Shown here: in pieces, positions 55,220-64,000 of the stretch
How the letters are laid out: each line of letters begins with the position of its first letter
Numbering within the stretch: position 1 is the stretch's first letter
Origin: Helianthus annuus
Lineage: Eukaryota; Streptophyta; Magnoliopsida; Asterales; Asteraceae
Length of the DNA: 64,000 nucleotides
NCBI RefSeq assembly: GCF_002127325.2
Contig: NC_035444.2
Coordinates: forward strand, 81,981,870 to 82,045,869
Direction of reading: 5' to 3'
Position numbers and translations under genes: made by a program
The notes under the pieces: generated by a model
The model's input: the letters and a program-made list of their open reading frames with translations, nothing else
Databases searched by the model: none
Told to the model about the DNA's origin: nothing

Positions 55220-56200
55220 GTCGATTTTTTGACCAAATCAGCTCACTTCCTACCTATACGAGAAGACAACAAGGTAGAGAGATTAGCCCGAATCTACACA
55301 AAGGAAGTTATATGTCGACATGGTACGCCACGCGACATCATCTCTGACTGTGACGCTCGGTTTACCTCGCGTATGTGGGAAACGTTTCAAACGGCTCTCG
55401 GTACTGCGCTTAATCTGAGTACCGCGTTCCACCCTTAAACCGACGGCCAGACTGAAAGAACGATTCAGACCCTTGAAGACATGCTCCGTTCGTGTGTCAT
55501 AGATTCCAGTGGTAATTGGGACGCTTACCTGCCGTTAGTCGAATTCTCGTATAATAACAGTTATCATTCCAGCATTCAAATGGCACCGTTTGAGGCTTTA
55601 TACGGAAGAAGATGTCGATCGCCTATTGTGTGGCATGAGATCGGGCACTCGCAATTAACAGGTCCTGAGCTACTGCAAGAAACGACTGACAAAATAGTCC
55701 AAATTCGAGACAACCTGTTGAAAGCTCGGAGTCGTCAGAAAAGTTACGCCGATAGACGACGCAAGCCCCTTGAATTTGACGTTGGCGACCATGTACTCCT
55801 AAAGCTATCACCTTGGAAGGGTGTGGTCAAATTCGGCAAGAAAGGAAAGCTCGCGCCTCGGTATGTTGGACCTTTTAAGAATCTGGAAAGGATCGAAAAA
55901 GTCGCTTACAGACTCGAACTACCGGAGGAACTTAGCAACGTTCACCCAACTTTCCATGTTTCAAACCTTAGAAAGTGCCTGGCTGAGAACGATTTATATG
56001 TGCCTCTTGAGGACCTCAAAGTAAACGAAACACTACACTTCGTGGAGAAGCCTGTCGAGATCATGGATCGCCAAACCAAGCAGCTCAGACGCTCGCGCAT
56101 TCTCATTGTTAAAAGTTCGATGGAAAGACAAATGTGGCGTAGAGTTCACTTGGGAACTCGAAAGCGACATGAAGGCGAAGTAACCGCAGCTGTTTGTTAC
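55220..56200 (+). pseudogene. pol: Element D integrase, C-terminal part, with chromodomain-like tail
   Basis: It resumes in the frame lost at 42265: [13 protein letters not shown], then the second catalytic Asp in DIISDCDARF. A TAA at 55436 replaces a Gln codon (CAA to TAA). The catalytic Glu is in DGQTERTIQ. The C-terminal domain follows ([53 protein letters not shown]) and a chromodomain-like end whose frame shifts near 56115, after RRSRILIVK; in the other frame [12 protein letters not shown] is readable. Removing E and one gtcga restores the order of the domains. Confidence 0.85.
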
Positions 56201-56233
56201 GGCTTCAGCCTAATTTTGGGATGAAATTCCCTT

Positions 56234-56246
56234 AACTGGGGGAGGC
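56234..56246 (+). other. Element D polypurine tract
   Basis: AACTGGGGGAGGC lies directly before the right LTR, the plus-strand primer position for a plus-oriented element. Confidence 0.75.
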
Positions 56247-56878
56247 TGTAACACCCCGTGTTTCGAAAGTCAAAGTCAAAGTCAAGATTGAGGTCAAAGG
56301 GAGAAAAGATTGCTAATTGTGATCTGTCTCTCCTTGCTCAATTCCTGTTTTGACTTCTTTGACTTATAGTTAGTCTTTTATGCTTCTACGTTAGTTGTAT
56401 TATGTGGAGTATCTATTAATCATCGAGATTTATTCGTTATTTATCGCATGTTTTATCGCTTATCGCAATCGCACTCGCAACTCGAATTACGCATTTTGGT
56501 TATTGTTTTATGTGTGTGTGCCTTTTATGTGTTACTTATGCATGTTCACTTTATGTTTATGTTGTGGTGATTAATCGAAACTCAATCGCAAACGCAAGTG
56601 AATTAGGATGATTATATGTTAGATATAGTAGTTGGGATTAAAAGTAATTTGAATAAGAAACTCTATCGCATCGCAACGCTCGCAATTTCAATCGAAACGG
56701 CAAAACTCGTCGCATCGAACACTCGAATCAAGTGGCTAGTCAACCAAGTGACCAGTCGATTGACCAGCCGCTCGATCGAGTTACCACTTGATCGACCAGC
56801 CACTCGATCGGGCTGCCACCCGATCGACCAGCCACATTCCATCCGTTCCTTTTTGGGAAACCCTATAAATACCCCTGC
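56247..56878 (+). repeat. Element D 3' LTR, interrupted
   Basis: It matches the first roughly 670 bp of the left LTR through the TATA box (TATAAATA 56864-56871), then breaks where element F begins. Relative to the left LTR it lacks a few short CGCAA-type repeats and carries scattered substitutions, so it is clearly more diverged than the LTR pairs of B and C. Confidence 0.88.
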
Positions 56879-58370
56879 TGTAACGCCCTGCTTTTTCATA
56901 CTTTCCATAATTAGAAAGCTCGCCTTGTAATACTATTTTTGGAAATCTTGTATTATTGTAGTCGTCTTTTCGTTGTAAAATCCGAGACTTGGATCATAAA
57001 TAAAATTCGTATTTCTTTAAATTCACCTTCTACATGTTCATACGTTCGAATTCATTGTACATCTAATCCTTATTTGTAATTCATACTCATACGATACTTA
57101 TTCACGATACATGTCCATGCTTGTCCTTAAATTGTTGATACCTAAAAAACCCTAATAATATGCTTATTTATACAACGATTAATCATCTAATATGTGATAT
57201 ATACTTGTCACTTACAAACATGTTGCATACTTATACATTACACTTTTTACCTAGTTAAATCATGTTTTATTTCATATTTTACCTTGTTACAAGTTAGGGT
57301 AAACATTGTTACATATAATTACACAATAGAATTAACAAAATTATTCAATAGAATGTCTTAAAAATAAAAAGTAAAGAAATATGGCAGCCCTAATTCAGCA
57401 AAATTCAGCCCCATATGGTTGGGTTTTGTGGGCTTGTTTCAAGGTTTAACCCCTTCTAAACACTTCCAAGGCCCAACCCATTGAAACCCTAATCCTTCCC
57501 CCTATAAATACCACTTATAACCAGCCTCCCTACCACTTTTGCAACACTAAAAACTCTCAAAACATCCTCCAAACCGTAGCTGAAAGCAAGGGTTCGAGCA
57601 GATTGACACCTCTTCACGAAAATGAGCATAACTCACTCAAATCTTATCCGATTCACTCGATTCTTTTTGCTACTTCTTTGTATTAACCTTAGCTACGTTT
57701 CCATGGGTTTTCCCTGGAAAATCAGAGCCTGGAACATCGCCAAAAGGGCTCCAAAATTTGACTGATTTTTCTGTTCATGTTTCAATCTTTGATAAACTTG
57801 TTTAAACTTGAGGAAACTCATCTCAAACCTATGTCCTTATGGTTATAACCACATATATGGTTAGTTAGGCTTAAAAACAAGGTTGAGACATTCAAAATCG
57901 GAGGTATAAATCTCAAAAACTTTCTGTTTTGTTCAAGGGTTTAACCTACAAGTGATGTTCAAATTCAAGATTTGATGTTTGTGTGATTTAGGATTAACTT
58001 GGATTATCCTACTTAAAAATCCACACATTACTTGATGATTTCTCTTAGATTAGTGTTTAATATTCTTGTATTATTTATAGTTCATGACCCTCCTTGTATG
58101 TTTTTACATCATGTGTAGTGGTGAACCATAAGAGGTACCTAAATGGAAGCTTTTTCTTCCTACCTCCTACATGAATTCTATGACACAATAGAGGTACCTA
58201 AATGAAGATTTATCTTCTACCTCATGCTCTACTAATGGACTAAATAATACATATAATACTTATACATATATATACTATTCGAACCCTTGATGATGGACTT
58301 GTATTCATTCGTCAAGATATTAGAATAACATCATCTAAGACATAAGACTTGTTACGATTCTAATGAGTAT
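56879..58370 (+). mobile_element. Element F: E-like LTR inserted in D's right LTR
   Basis: It starts TGTAACGCCCTGC, preceded by cctgc (candidate duplication; the other side is outside the window). TATAAATA is at 57503-57510. Several blocks match LTR E with many changes: GAGCATAACTCACTCAA, TCCATGGGTTTT, AGAGGTACCTAAATGGAAGC. It breaks off at 58370, where Copia G inserted. In E the sequence after GATTCTAATGAGTAT continues ACTACTCATG. Confidence 0.8.
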
Positions 58371-58824
58371 TGTTGGACCGTGTTCCGACCCTAAAAAGTC
58401 AGTTGAGATAGTTCATCTTCACGTATAAAGGCAGAATCAGTATATGTGAAGTAACACAGCTTTTCCTTTCCAATTTCTCTCTTTTTATTGCTTTCTGATT
58501 ACAATTTGACAGAGTTTCGTTCCACAAGCTATGATGCAAGTCCGCTCCAACATACAACTGATCAGGTATATATATAGTGTGGTGAGGTTCGCTCCAAAGA
58601 ACATGACATATAAGCGAACCTACCAACTTCCATAAAAGCGGACCACCTGAATACCTTATAAGCGAACCTGACTAGACCCTATGAGCGGACCTATGTCTAA
58701 ATAATGTACACAAAAGCGAACCTGTCAACATACAATCTAATTTTGACTATCAAGACCCTATGTTGACCTATCTTGACCTAAGACCTAATGCAGACGAAGT
58801 CAACAGACATTCTATGCATCAACA
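58371..58824 (-). repeat. Copia G 3' LTR
   Basis: 454 bp, TGTTGGACCG...GCATCAACA. The minus-strand TATA-like run is at 58567-58576. Seven copies of RGCGRACC or its complement lie upstream on that strand (for example 58585-58595, 58634-58644, 58683-58692). Confidence 0.85.
58567..58735 (-). promoter_or_regulatory. LTR G TATA run with AGCGRACC motif array
   Basis: Copies of AAGCGAACCT, AAGCGGACC and GAGCGGACCT in both orientations fill about 150 bp upstream of the TATA-like run. The related solo LTR at 31270-31678 has the same layout with AAGCGGTCC. Confidence 0.65.
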
Positions 58825-58837
58825 GACTCCCCCTTGG
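58825..58837 (-). other. Copia G polypurine tract
   Basis: CCAAGGGGGAGTC on the minus strand abuts the 3' LTR. Similar tracts recur inside the 3' spacer (58992-59003, and AGGGGGAG near 60404-60412). Confidence 0.75.
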
Positions 58838-60411
58838 ATGTTGACGTAGTCTTCAGCTCTTGAGTCTTCAGTCTTGGTCTTTACTTCAACTCTATGTCTT
58901 CACATCATAAGCATTCTTCACAGGCTTCAGAATCATTTCCTGACTCCAACTTCCATCTTCCCTTTGATCGTTGATCCAGCCTCCCCCTTTCACAGACTCC
59001 CCCTCTCGATATGCTGAGAATTGAGATATCTGGTTCAAGCTTCGACATTTAGCTTCCATTGGGAATAATGAAGTCCAAACCTGTTACTCAACCAATAACA
59101 TTACAATCTATCTTTTCAACAATAAAACACAAATTCAATCAGCTTTAGAAATCCACTCAAGTATCCAAGTTCAAGTTAATGACCCTGGTCACTTGATTAA
59201 TCTACCAAGTTCAATTTAATGACCTTGGTTGATCATTTGACGAATCAAACTGATTTTGTAAAACATTTTCAAACTTTTCTGAAAACAACAAGTATCAAAT
59301 TAATGAACTTGTTTTTGACTTTTTAACCAAACAAACTTCAACAAAATAAGCTCTCCTCATTCTTCAGCTCAGAATCTCCTGCATCTGCTTCAATCTCCGA
59401 GAATCCAACAATCAACTCTCCACTTTGGTTTGTCAAAAATAAAGCAGAAATGTAAAATCTTTTTGGATTTTTAAGGTGATCTAAACTAATAAATGAAATA
59501 CAGAAAACTTAAATTGCAGAAAGTAAACAAAGTAAAGTATATACAAACATATTTTTGGCTGAGTGTGTCAGGGAATCATATCAGCTTTTCAGACAAATCA
59601 CAAGTACCGTTAAGCTACATTACATGCTCAGACTTAAACAATTCACCTCGATTGTCGATATACTGATCCATCTTAAATTCTCACACAGATTTCAATCTAT
59701 TCAGGATACGATTTAAGTGTCTTAAGAACTTAGCTCAAAACATGCGTCCCACCTCTTGAATATACTCCCGTATCCAGAATCCCAATATTCAGTCTTACAG
59801 GTGAGTATACTACAATGATATCTGTACATAAATTAGGTATGCGAGGGCCGAGGGATCTCAGGTCGATACTTCCGTATGCGCAGAGAGATATCAGCTTCGA
59901 CTTTTCAGTGTGTCCCCTTTAGAGGATCTTTTAGTTACAACAGCAGCGACTATCAATTTTATTGTTTCATCTGCATGCTGAGGGTTTATGCTATGTTTCA
60001 AGCATTAGGTGAAAGTATTAGCCAAGGACTAGGTCAGAACTTCCGTTCAGCAGAAGTCCCGGAATAATACCCCAGACATCATTGAGTATAAAAACCTAGT
60101 ATATCAGAATACGAGACCTTTCAAACGAGATTTCAGGGGTTACCTATATATCCAAGTAGTGTTCCCCACGAATTTCGCAAGTTTTGAAATTTTAGGTTTA
60201 TATCCCAAATAAATCTACTAAATGTATGAAAACCTATCGACACATCATTAGTGAGACTGTTTAACTCATTTTGTCTTTACAAATCTTTAGCATACTGTAA
60301 TTGTCTAGCCAATGTACTATCACTTTCCCTATATACACAAGCTCTTTTTCAGATTTTATATTGTTTTTGTATTTTTGCATTTTTTACTGTTATATACATC
60401 TATCTCTCCCC
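58838..60411 (-). other. Copia G 3' spacer, no gene seen
   Basis: About 1.6 kb separates the RNase H stop from the purine tract. It is AT-rich without a sustained minus-strand frame, so I see no envelope-like gene. Extra purine tracts at both ends of the spacer and the large size recall Sirevirus-type Copia elements, but the short LTR does not. I leave the clade open. Confidence 0.55.
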
Positions 60412-63400
60412 CTAAATACCAAAACCCGTAAAAAATCGACAAACCATTGCAGATTGTTTCTCGTCTTCATCCGCAACAGTACTCTCATCAACGCTCACAA
60501 TTCCATCCGACACCGAAAGCAATTTCATACCATTAAGTTTTAACAAATATTGAAACCGATTTTTATCAAAAGCTTTGGTATGCAAATCAGCTTTTTGTTC
60601 ATCAGTGTGGATTTTCTCAATTCGTATCAACTTTTTCTCGAAGCAATCGCGAATAAAGTGATGACGAATATCTATGTGTTTAGTTTTAGCGTGATGTACT
60701 GGATTTTTAGTAATGTTAATTGCGGCCTCATTATCAACAAACAGAGGTGTGTTAAGAAACTGCAATCCGTAGTCGCGCATCTGTTGCTGTATCCACAAGA
60801 TCTGAGAGCAGCAACTGCTAGCAGAAACATACTCCGCTTCACATGTAGATAACGCCACAGACGTTTGTTTCTTACACTGCTAAGTAACCAATCTAGGACC
60901 AAAGAACTGGCATCCTGCAGTTGTTGATTTTGAATTGACTTTGCAGCATCCGAAACCGAATCGGAATACCCTTCGAGCGTAAAATCGCCTTTTCTAGGAT
61001 ACCATAACCCCAATGACGGAGTACCTTTCAGGTAACGTAATATCCTTTTGACAATAATCATGTGCGATGCTCTTGGGTTAGACTGAAATCTTGCTGTGAG
61101 GCACGTTGGGTACATGATGTCAGGACGTGAAGCAGTTAGATACATCAAAGAACCTATCATGGAACGGTAGAACGTTTCATCAGCCCTGTCTCCGGTGAGA
61201 TCTGGGTGAATCCCATGATTAGTCGCAAGTGGGGTAGCAGCTGGAGTAGAACTAGACATTCCAAATTTCTCGAGAATATCATGCACGTACTTTGTCTGGT
61301 GAATGAAAATTCCCTCAGGAAGTTGTTCAACTTGAAGACCCAAAAAGAATTTCATCTCCCCCATTGATGACATTTCGAATTTTTGCTTCATCACCTGTTC
61401 GAAATCTTTGCACAATTTCTCATTTGTTGACCCAAAAATTATATCGTCCACATAAATTTGTACTATCAGAAGATGACCATCAACGACTTTAGTGAAGAGA
61501 GTGGCATCCACTTTTCCACGTATGAACTTGTTAGCGAGTAGGTGTTGAGACAAAGTCTCGTACCAGGCTCTCGGTGCCTGATGTAGACCATACAGCGCTT
61601 TGTCCAGCAAGTAGACCTTGTTTTTGTGGATTGGGTCAGTAAAGCCCGGCGGCTGACCAACATAAACCTCCTCTTTGACCTTCCCATAAAGAAACGCTGA
61701 CTTTACATCCAACTGATATACTTTGAAATTCTTCCAAGACGCAAATGCTAGGAAAATTCTGATTGCCTCTAGTCGTGCCACAGGAGCATAGAGTTCTGTA
61801 AAATCAATTCCCTCCTGTTGACTAAAGCCCTGAACAATGAGTCGAGCTTTGTTCCTTACAACCACTCCTCTGTCGTCCCTCTTACACTTGAATACCCATT
61901 TTGTATTGATTTTCCTTTGACCATTCGGCAAATCCACTAACTTCCACACTCCCAACTTTTCAAACTGACTTAACTCTTCTTGCATCACTATGACCCAAGA
62001 GTCTTTAGTAAGCGCCTCTTTGTAAGTTCTCGGTTCGATCTGCGAGATAAAACAACTTAATGAAAATTCAGTTTGTAAAGGTGCTACTGTAGAATAAAAA
62101 CATGTAAGGCCCTGGTCAATTTGACGTCTCGTGCGAACGCCTGCTTGCAATTCTCCTATGATCAACTCCTCTGGATGATAAGAAAGAGTTCGTGGCATCA
62201 CTTCGCTTGGAACATCCACATCACCTTCCAGATTAGTAACATTTTGATCTGCATCTTGTTCACCAACTTGGTTTGTTTGACTTGATATCTGGATCTGCTC
62301 CCCCTCAGAATCTGAATCACCATGGTCAAATACTGGCATGTTATCAGCTTCTTGATCATCATTCACTGTCGACTGATTACCACGAGCAACTTCATCATCA
62401 TGTTCACCAGCATTACTAGGACCTGCTTCATCGTCATTTGAAGTTTCCCGAGGTCTTCTAGAATACTCCGCTGGGAACCTGAGCTGCGACTCATACTCTC
62501 GCAAAATATCCAGCTCATCAAAGAAATCTTCATCTTCCTCTGATTCTTCTCTTGTGTCAAACGAATCCCAAAGTTTGTCATCATGATAACGCCATGAATC
62601 ACCAGGATTCTGTGGCGGCATAGTGTAACCTTGACATTCAACATTTGCAGCTTCAATAATCCGCTTCTCACTTGGAACGAAGACACGTAGCATTAGATTG
62701 GCATAACCAACAAATATTCCCTCGATGCTCTTCGGACCAAACTTTCCATGAGGCTCTATAACCGTGCAAGGTGACCCAAACGGTTCTAGATACTTCAAAT
62801 TCGGCTTACGGTTATTGATTAGCTCAAAACATGTCTTGTTGAACTTCTTGACAGTAAGAACTCTGTTGAGCGTATAGCATGCAGCAGAAACAGCTTCAGC
62901 CCAGAAATTAATCGGTAACTTAGAGTCTGCGAGCATCGTTCTAGCCGTCTCGATTAGCGTCCGATTTTTGCGTTCTGCAACTCCATTCTGCTGCGGAGTG
63001 TACGGAGCACTAAACTCATGCAGTATACCTCTTTCATCACAAAATTCTTCCATCTTACTTTTTTTTAATTCAGTACCATTATCACTTCTAATTCTACTGA
63101 TAGGCCTCTGGTACAGATTCTCAATCCTTTTAAACAACGCTATCAGACTATCAAACGTTTCGTCTTTCGATTTCAAGAATGAAACCCACGAAAATCTGGA
63201 ATAATCATCAGTCACGACCAAACAGTAGTAATCTCCTGTAATACTCTTGACATTCACTGGACCAAACAAATCCATGTGAAGTCTTTCCAATAGTCTTGAA
63301 ACTGAATTAACTTGCTTTGTAGGGTGTGACTTTTTCTTCTGTTTGCCTTTGACACAACTTATGCACTCCCCTTCCAGATGAAAACCTTTGACATAAACTC

Positions 63401-63518
63401 CTGTGACCAAATCGTTATGCACCAAGTGATTCATTTTCCTTAGGTGAATATGCCCCATCTTTCGGTGCCACAATCTCGATTCTTTTTCTATTGCTCTAGA
63501 CACAAAACAATGAAGCCT
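60412..63518 (-). pseudogene. pol: Copia G GAG-pre-integrase, integrase, RT and RNase H
   Basis: The long frame from about 63503 begins SRAIEKESRLWHRKMGHI (GAG-pre-integrase). Integrase follows with VVTDDYSRFSWV, IRSDNGTEL and PYTPQQNGVAERKNR. After an acidic linker comes the Copia RT (WVFKCKRDDRG, YQLDVKSAFLYGKV, LYGLHQAPRAWY and the catalytic YVDDIIFGS). The RNase H is broken: the frame slips near 60945, and a W codon has become TAG (60880-60882). It resumes with SVALSTCEAEYVSAS, LFVDNEAAI and KTKHIDIRHHFIRD, ending at 60412 after GFGI. Apart from these two defects, Pol is continuous over about 3 kb. Confidence 0.9.
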
Positions 63519-63930
63519 GACCCGTGGTTGTAGTAGCTACGCTCATGTCCAACACGTACAGATCATTGACTCTTGGTGCCCTCATGATGATCCATTCCTC
63601 AGGTATCACAAATCCCGGTTTCAAGATCAAACATTCTTTGTCAGTGAAGTGAGTAGTATACATCATGTCACAGATCTGGGAGATACTCAGCAGGTTGTTC
63701 TCTAGCTCAGCGATGTAGTTAACTCTCTCAAATGTTACGATTCCATTGGATAACGTTCCTTCACCTATAATCTTTCCTCCTTGATTACCCGCAAAACCCA
63801 CGTAACCACCATTAATGTTTCTCACATCATACAGCAACACGGTCTTCCCTGTCATATGTCTTGAAGCTCCACTATCCATGATCCATCTGGATACAAGTTT
63901 TGGAAGATCCTGCACATAACAAATCATCAC
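63496..63930 (-). pseudogene. pol: Copia G protease region, one frameshift from integrase
   Basis: The frame carries the aspartic protease active site in WIMDSGASRHMTG and continues GYVGFAGNQGGKI, ENNLLSISQICD, the usual protease-to-GAG-pre link of Copia Pol. It ends ASLFCV at 63496. The following segment reads on in another frame, so one small indel near 63515 separates them. In working elements both are one polyprotein. Gag with its zinc knuckle should lie beyond 64000. The Met at 63930 is internal. Confidence 0.85.
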
Positions 63931-64000
63931 TTAAACAACTTTAAGAAAGATGCCGATTCATGCTTCGCGATCCAGGAAGCTCCGGCAATTCAAACTGTTT

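Larger units (their letters stand above)
25435..56878 (+). mobile_element. Gypsy element D, host of the nested stack
   Basis: The left LTR (25435-28085), PBS, leader, gag, protease, RT, RNase H, integrase, chromodomain-like tail, purine tract and a truncated right LTR (56247-56878) follow in order on the plus strand. Element C (28128-37520) interrupts the leader and E (42266-55219) the integrase. Removing both leaves roughly 9 kb. F cuts the right LTR, so D's target duplication cannot be checked here (left flank ggtgt, 25430-25434). D is the oldest Gypsy copy: gag is frameshifted and pol carries many stops, nearly all explained by single C-to-T changes. Confidence 0.9.
58371..64000 (-). mobile_element. 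Copia element G, runs off the window
   Basis: The 3' LTR (58371-58824), purine tract, a long 3' spacer, then RNase H, RT, integrase and protease on the minus strand. Gag and the 5' LTR lie beyond 64000. The left flank agtat (58366-58370) should recur on the far side. It is the youngest insertion in this branch of the stack (G in F in D). Confidence 0.9.

Noticed and set aside
58838..60411. Envelope-like gene in the Copia G spacer
   Set aside because: There is no sustained minus-strand frame, signal peptide or membrane segment.
1..64000. Any intact host gene, CRISPR array or bacterial-type operon
   Set aside because: I found no spliced or single-exon host gene, and every long ORF matches a transposable-element protein. 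Regular repeats are LTRs or satellites, not CRISPR.

Overview
The window reads as intergenic DNA from a large, repeat-rich flowering-plant genome. I find no intact host gene. Almost every recognisable coding stretch belongs to a transposable element: Ty3/Gypsy elements with a chromodomain-like tail, Ty1/Copia, L1-type LINEs, hAT elements and Helitrons. Primer-binding sites match plant initiator tRNA-Met (TGGTATCAGAGCCA or one-base variants). The LTR styles (TGTCACGGCCCCCGACC..., TGTAACACCCC..., TGTCACACCCC...) resemble what I remember from Asteraceae. That family guess is inference only.

Left third (1-25434). A 1,266-bp hAT derivative (380-1645) and a 122-bp hAT MITE (4937-5058) share terminal repeats, and each has a perfect 8-bp target duplication. 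A LINE 3' relic (2208-2660) and a Helitron 3' terminus (4402-4431) lie between them. A decayed LINE on the minus strand (5494 to about 11853) is split by a 2,152-bp solo LTR (9415-11566, duplication cgaat). Its 5' end abuts a probable Helitron (about 11854-19578), into which Gypsy element B (11994-18806, duplication caacc) inserted. B has nearly identical 1,536-bp LTRs, an open gag and a pre-gag ORF, but a wrecked pol. A 3.3-kb LTR-like block (20440-23719) and a stretch full of GGCGTT motifs (23816-25376) follow.

Right two thirds (25435-64000) is one nested stack. The host is Gypsy element D (25435 to at least 56878, plus strand). Element C (28128-37520, minus, duplication agact) sits in D's leader, and C's RNase H is itself split by a 409-bp Copia solo LTR (31270-31678, duplication agttt). 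A non-autonomous, tandem three-LTR/two-body element E (42266-55219, duplication gtcga) sits in D's integrase. An E-like LTR, F, interrupts D's right LTR at 56879. A Copia element G (from 58371, minus) interrupts F and runs off the window.

The observations I find most interesting: (1) a family of small leader hairpins in D and E with a constant core (AGGNGTGAAAYCC) and differing but complementary stems; (2) private, palindromic, CG-containing motif blocks just upstream of the TATA box in six different LTR families, Gypsy and Copia alike; (3) the tandem E array; (4) element B, apparently moved in trans with gag kept and pol lost; (5) conserved ORFs upstream of gag in B and C. Coordinates of element ends were read by eye from TG...CA termini and duplications. 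Protein calls rest on motif recognition, with no database search.
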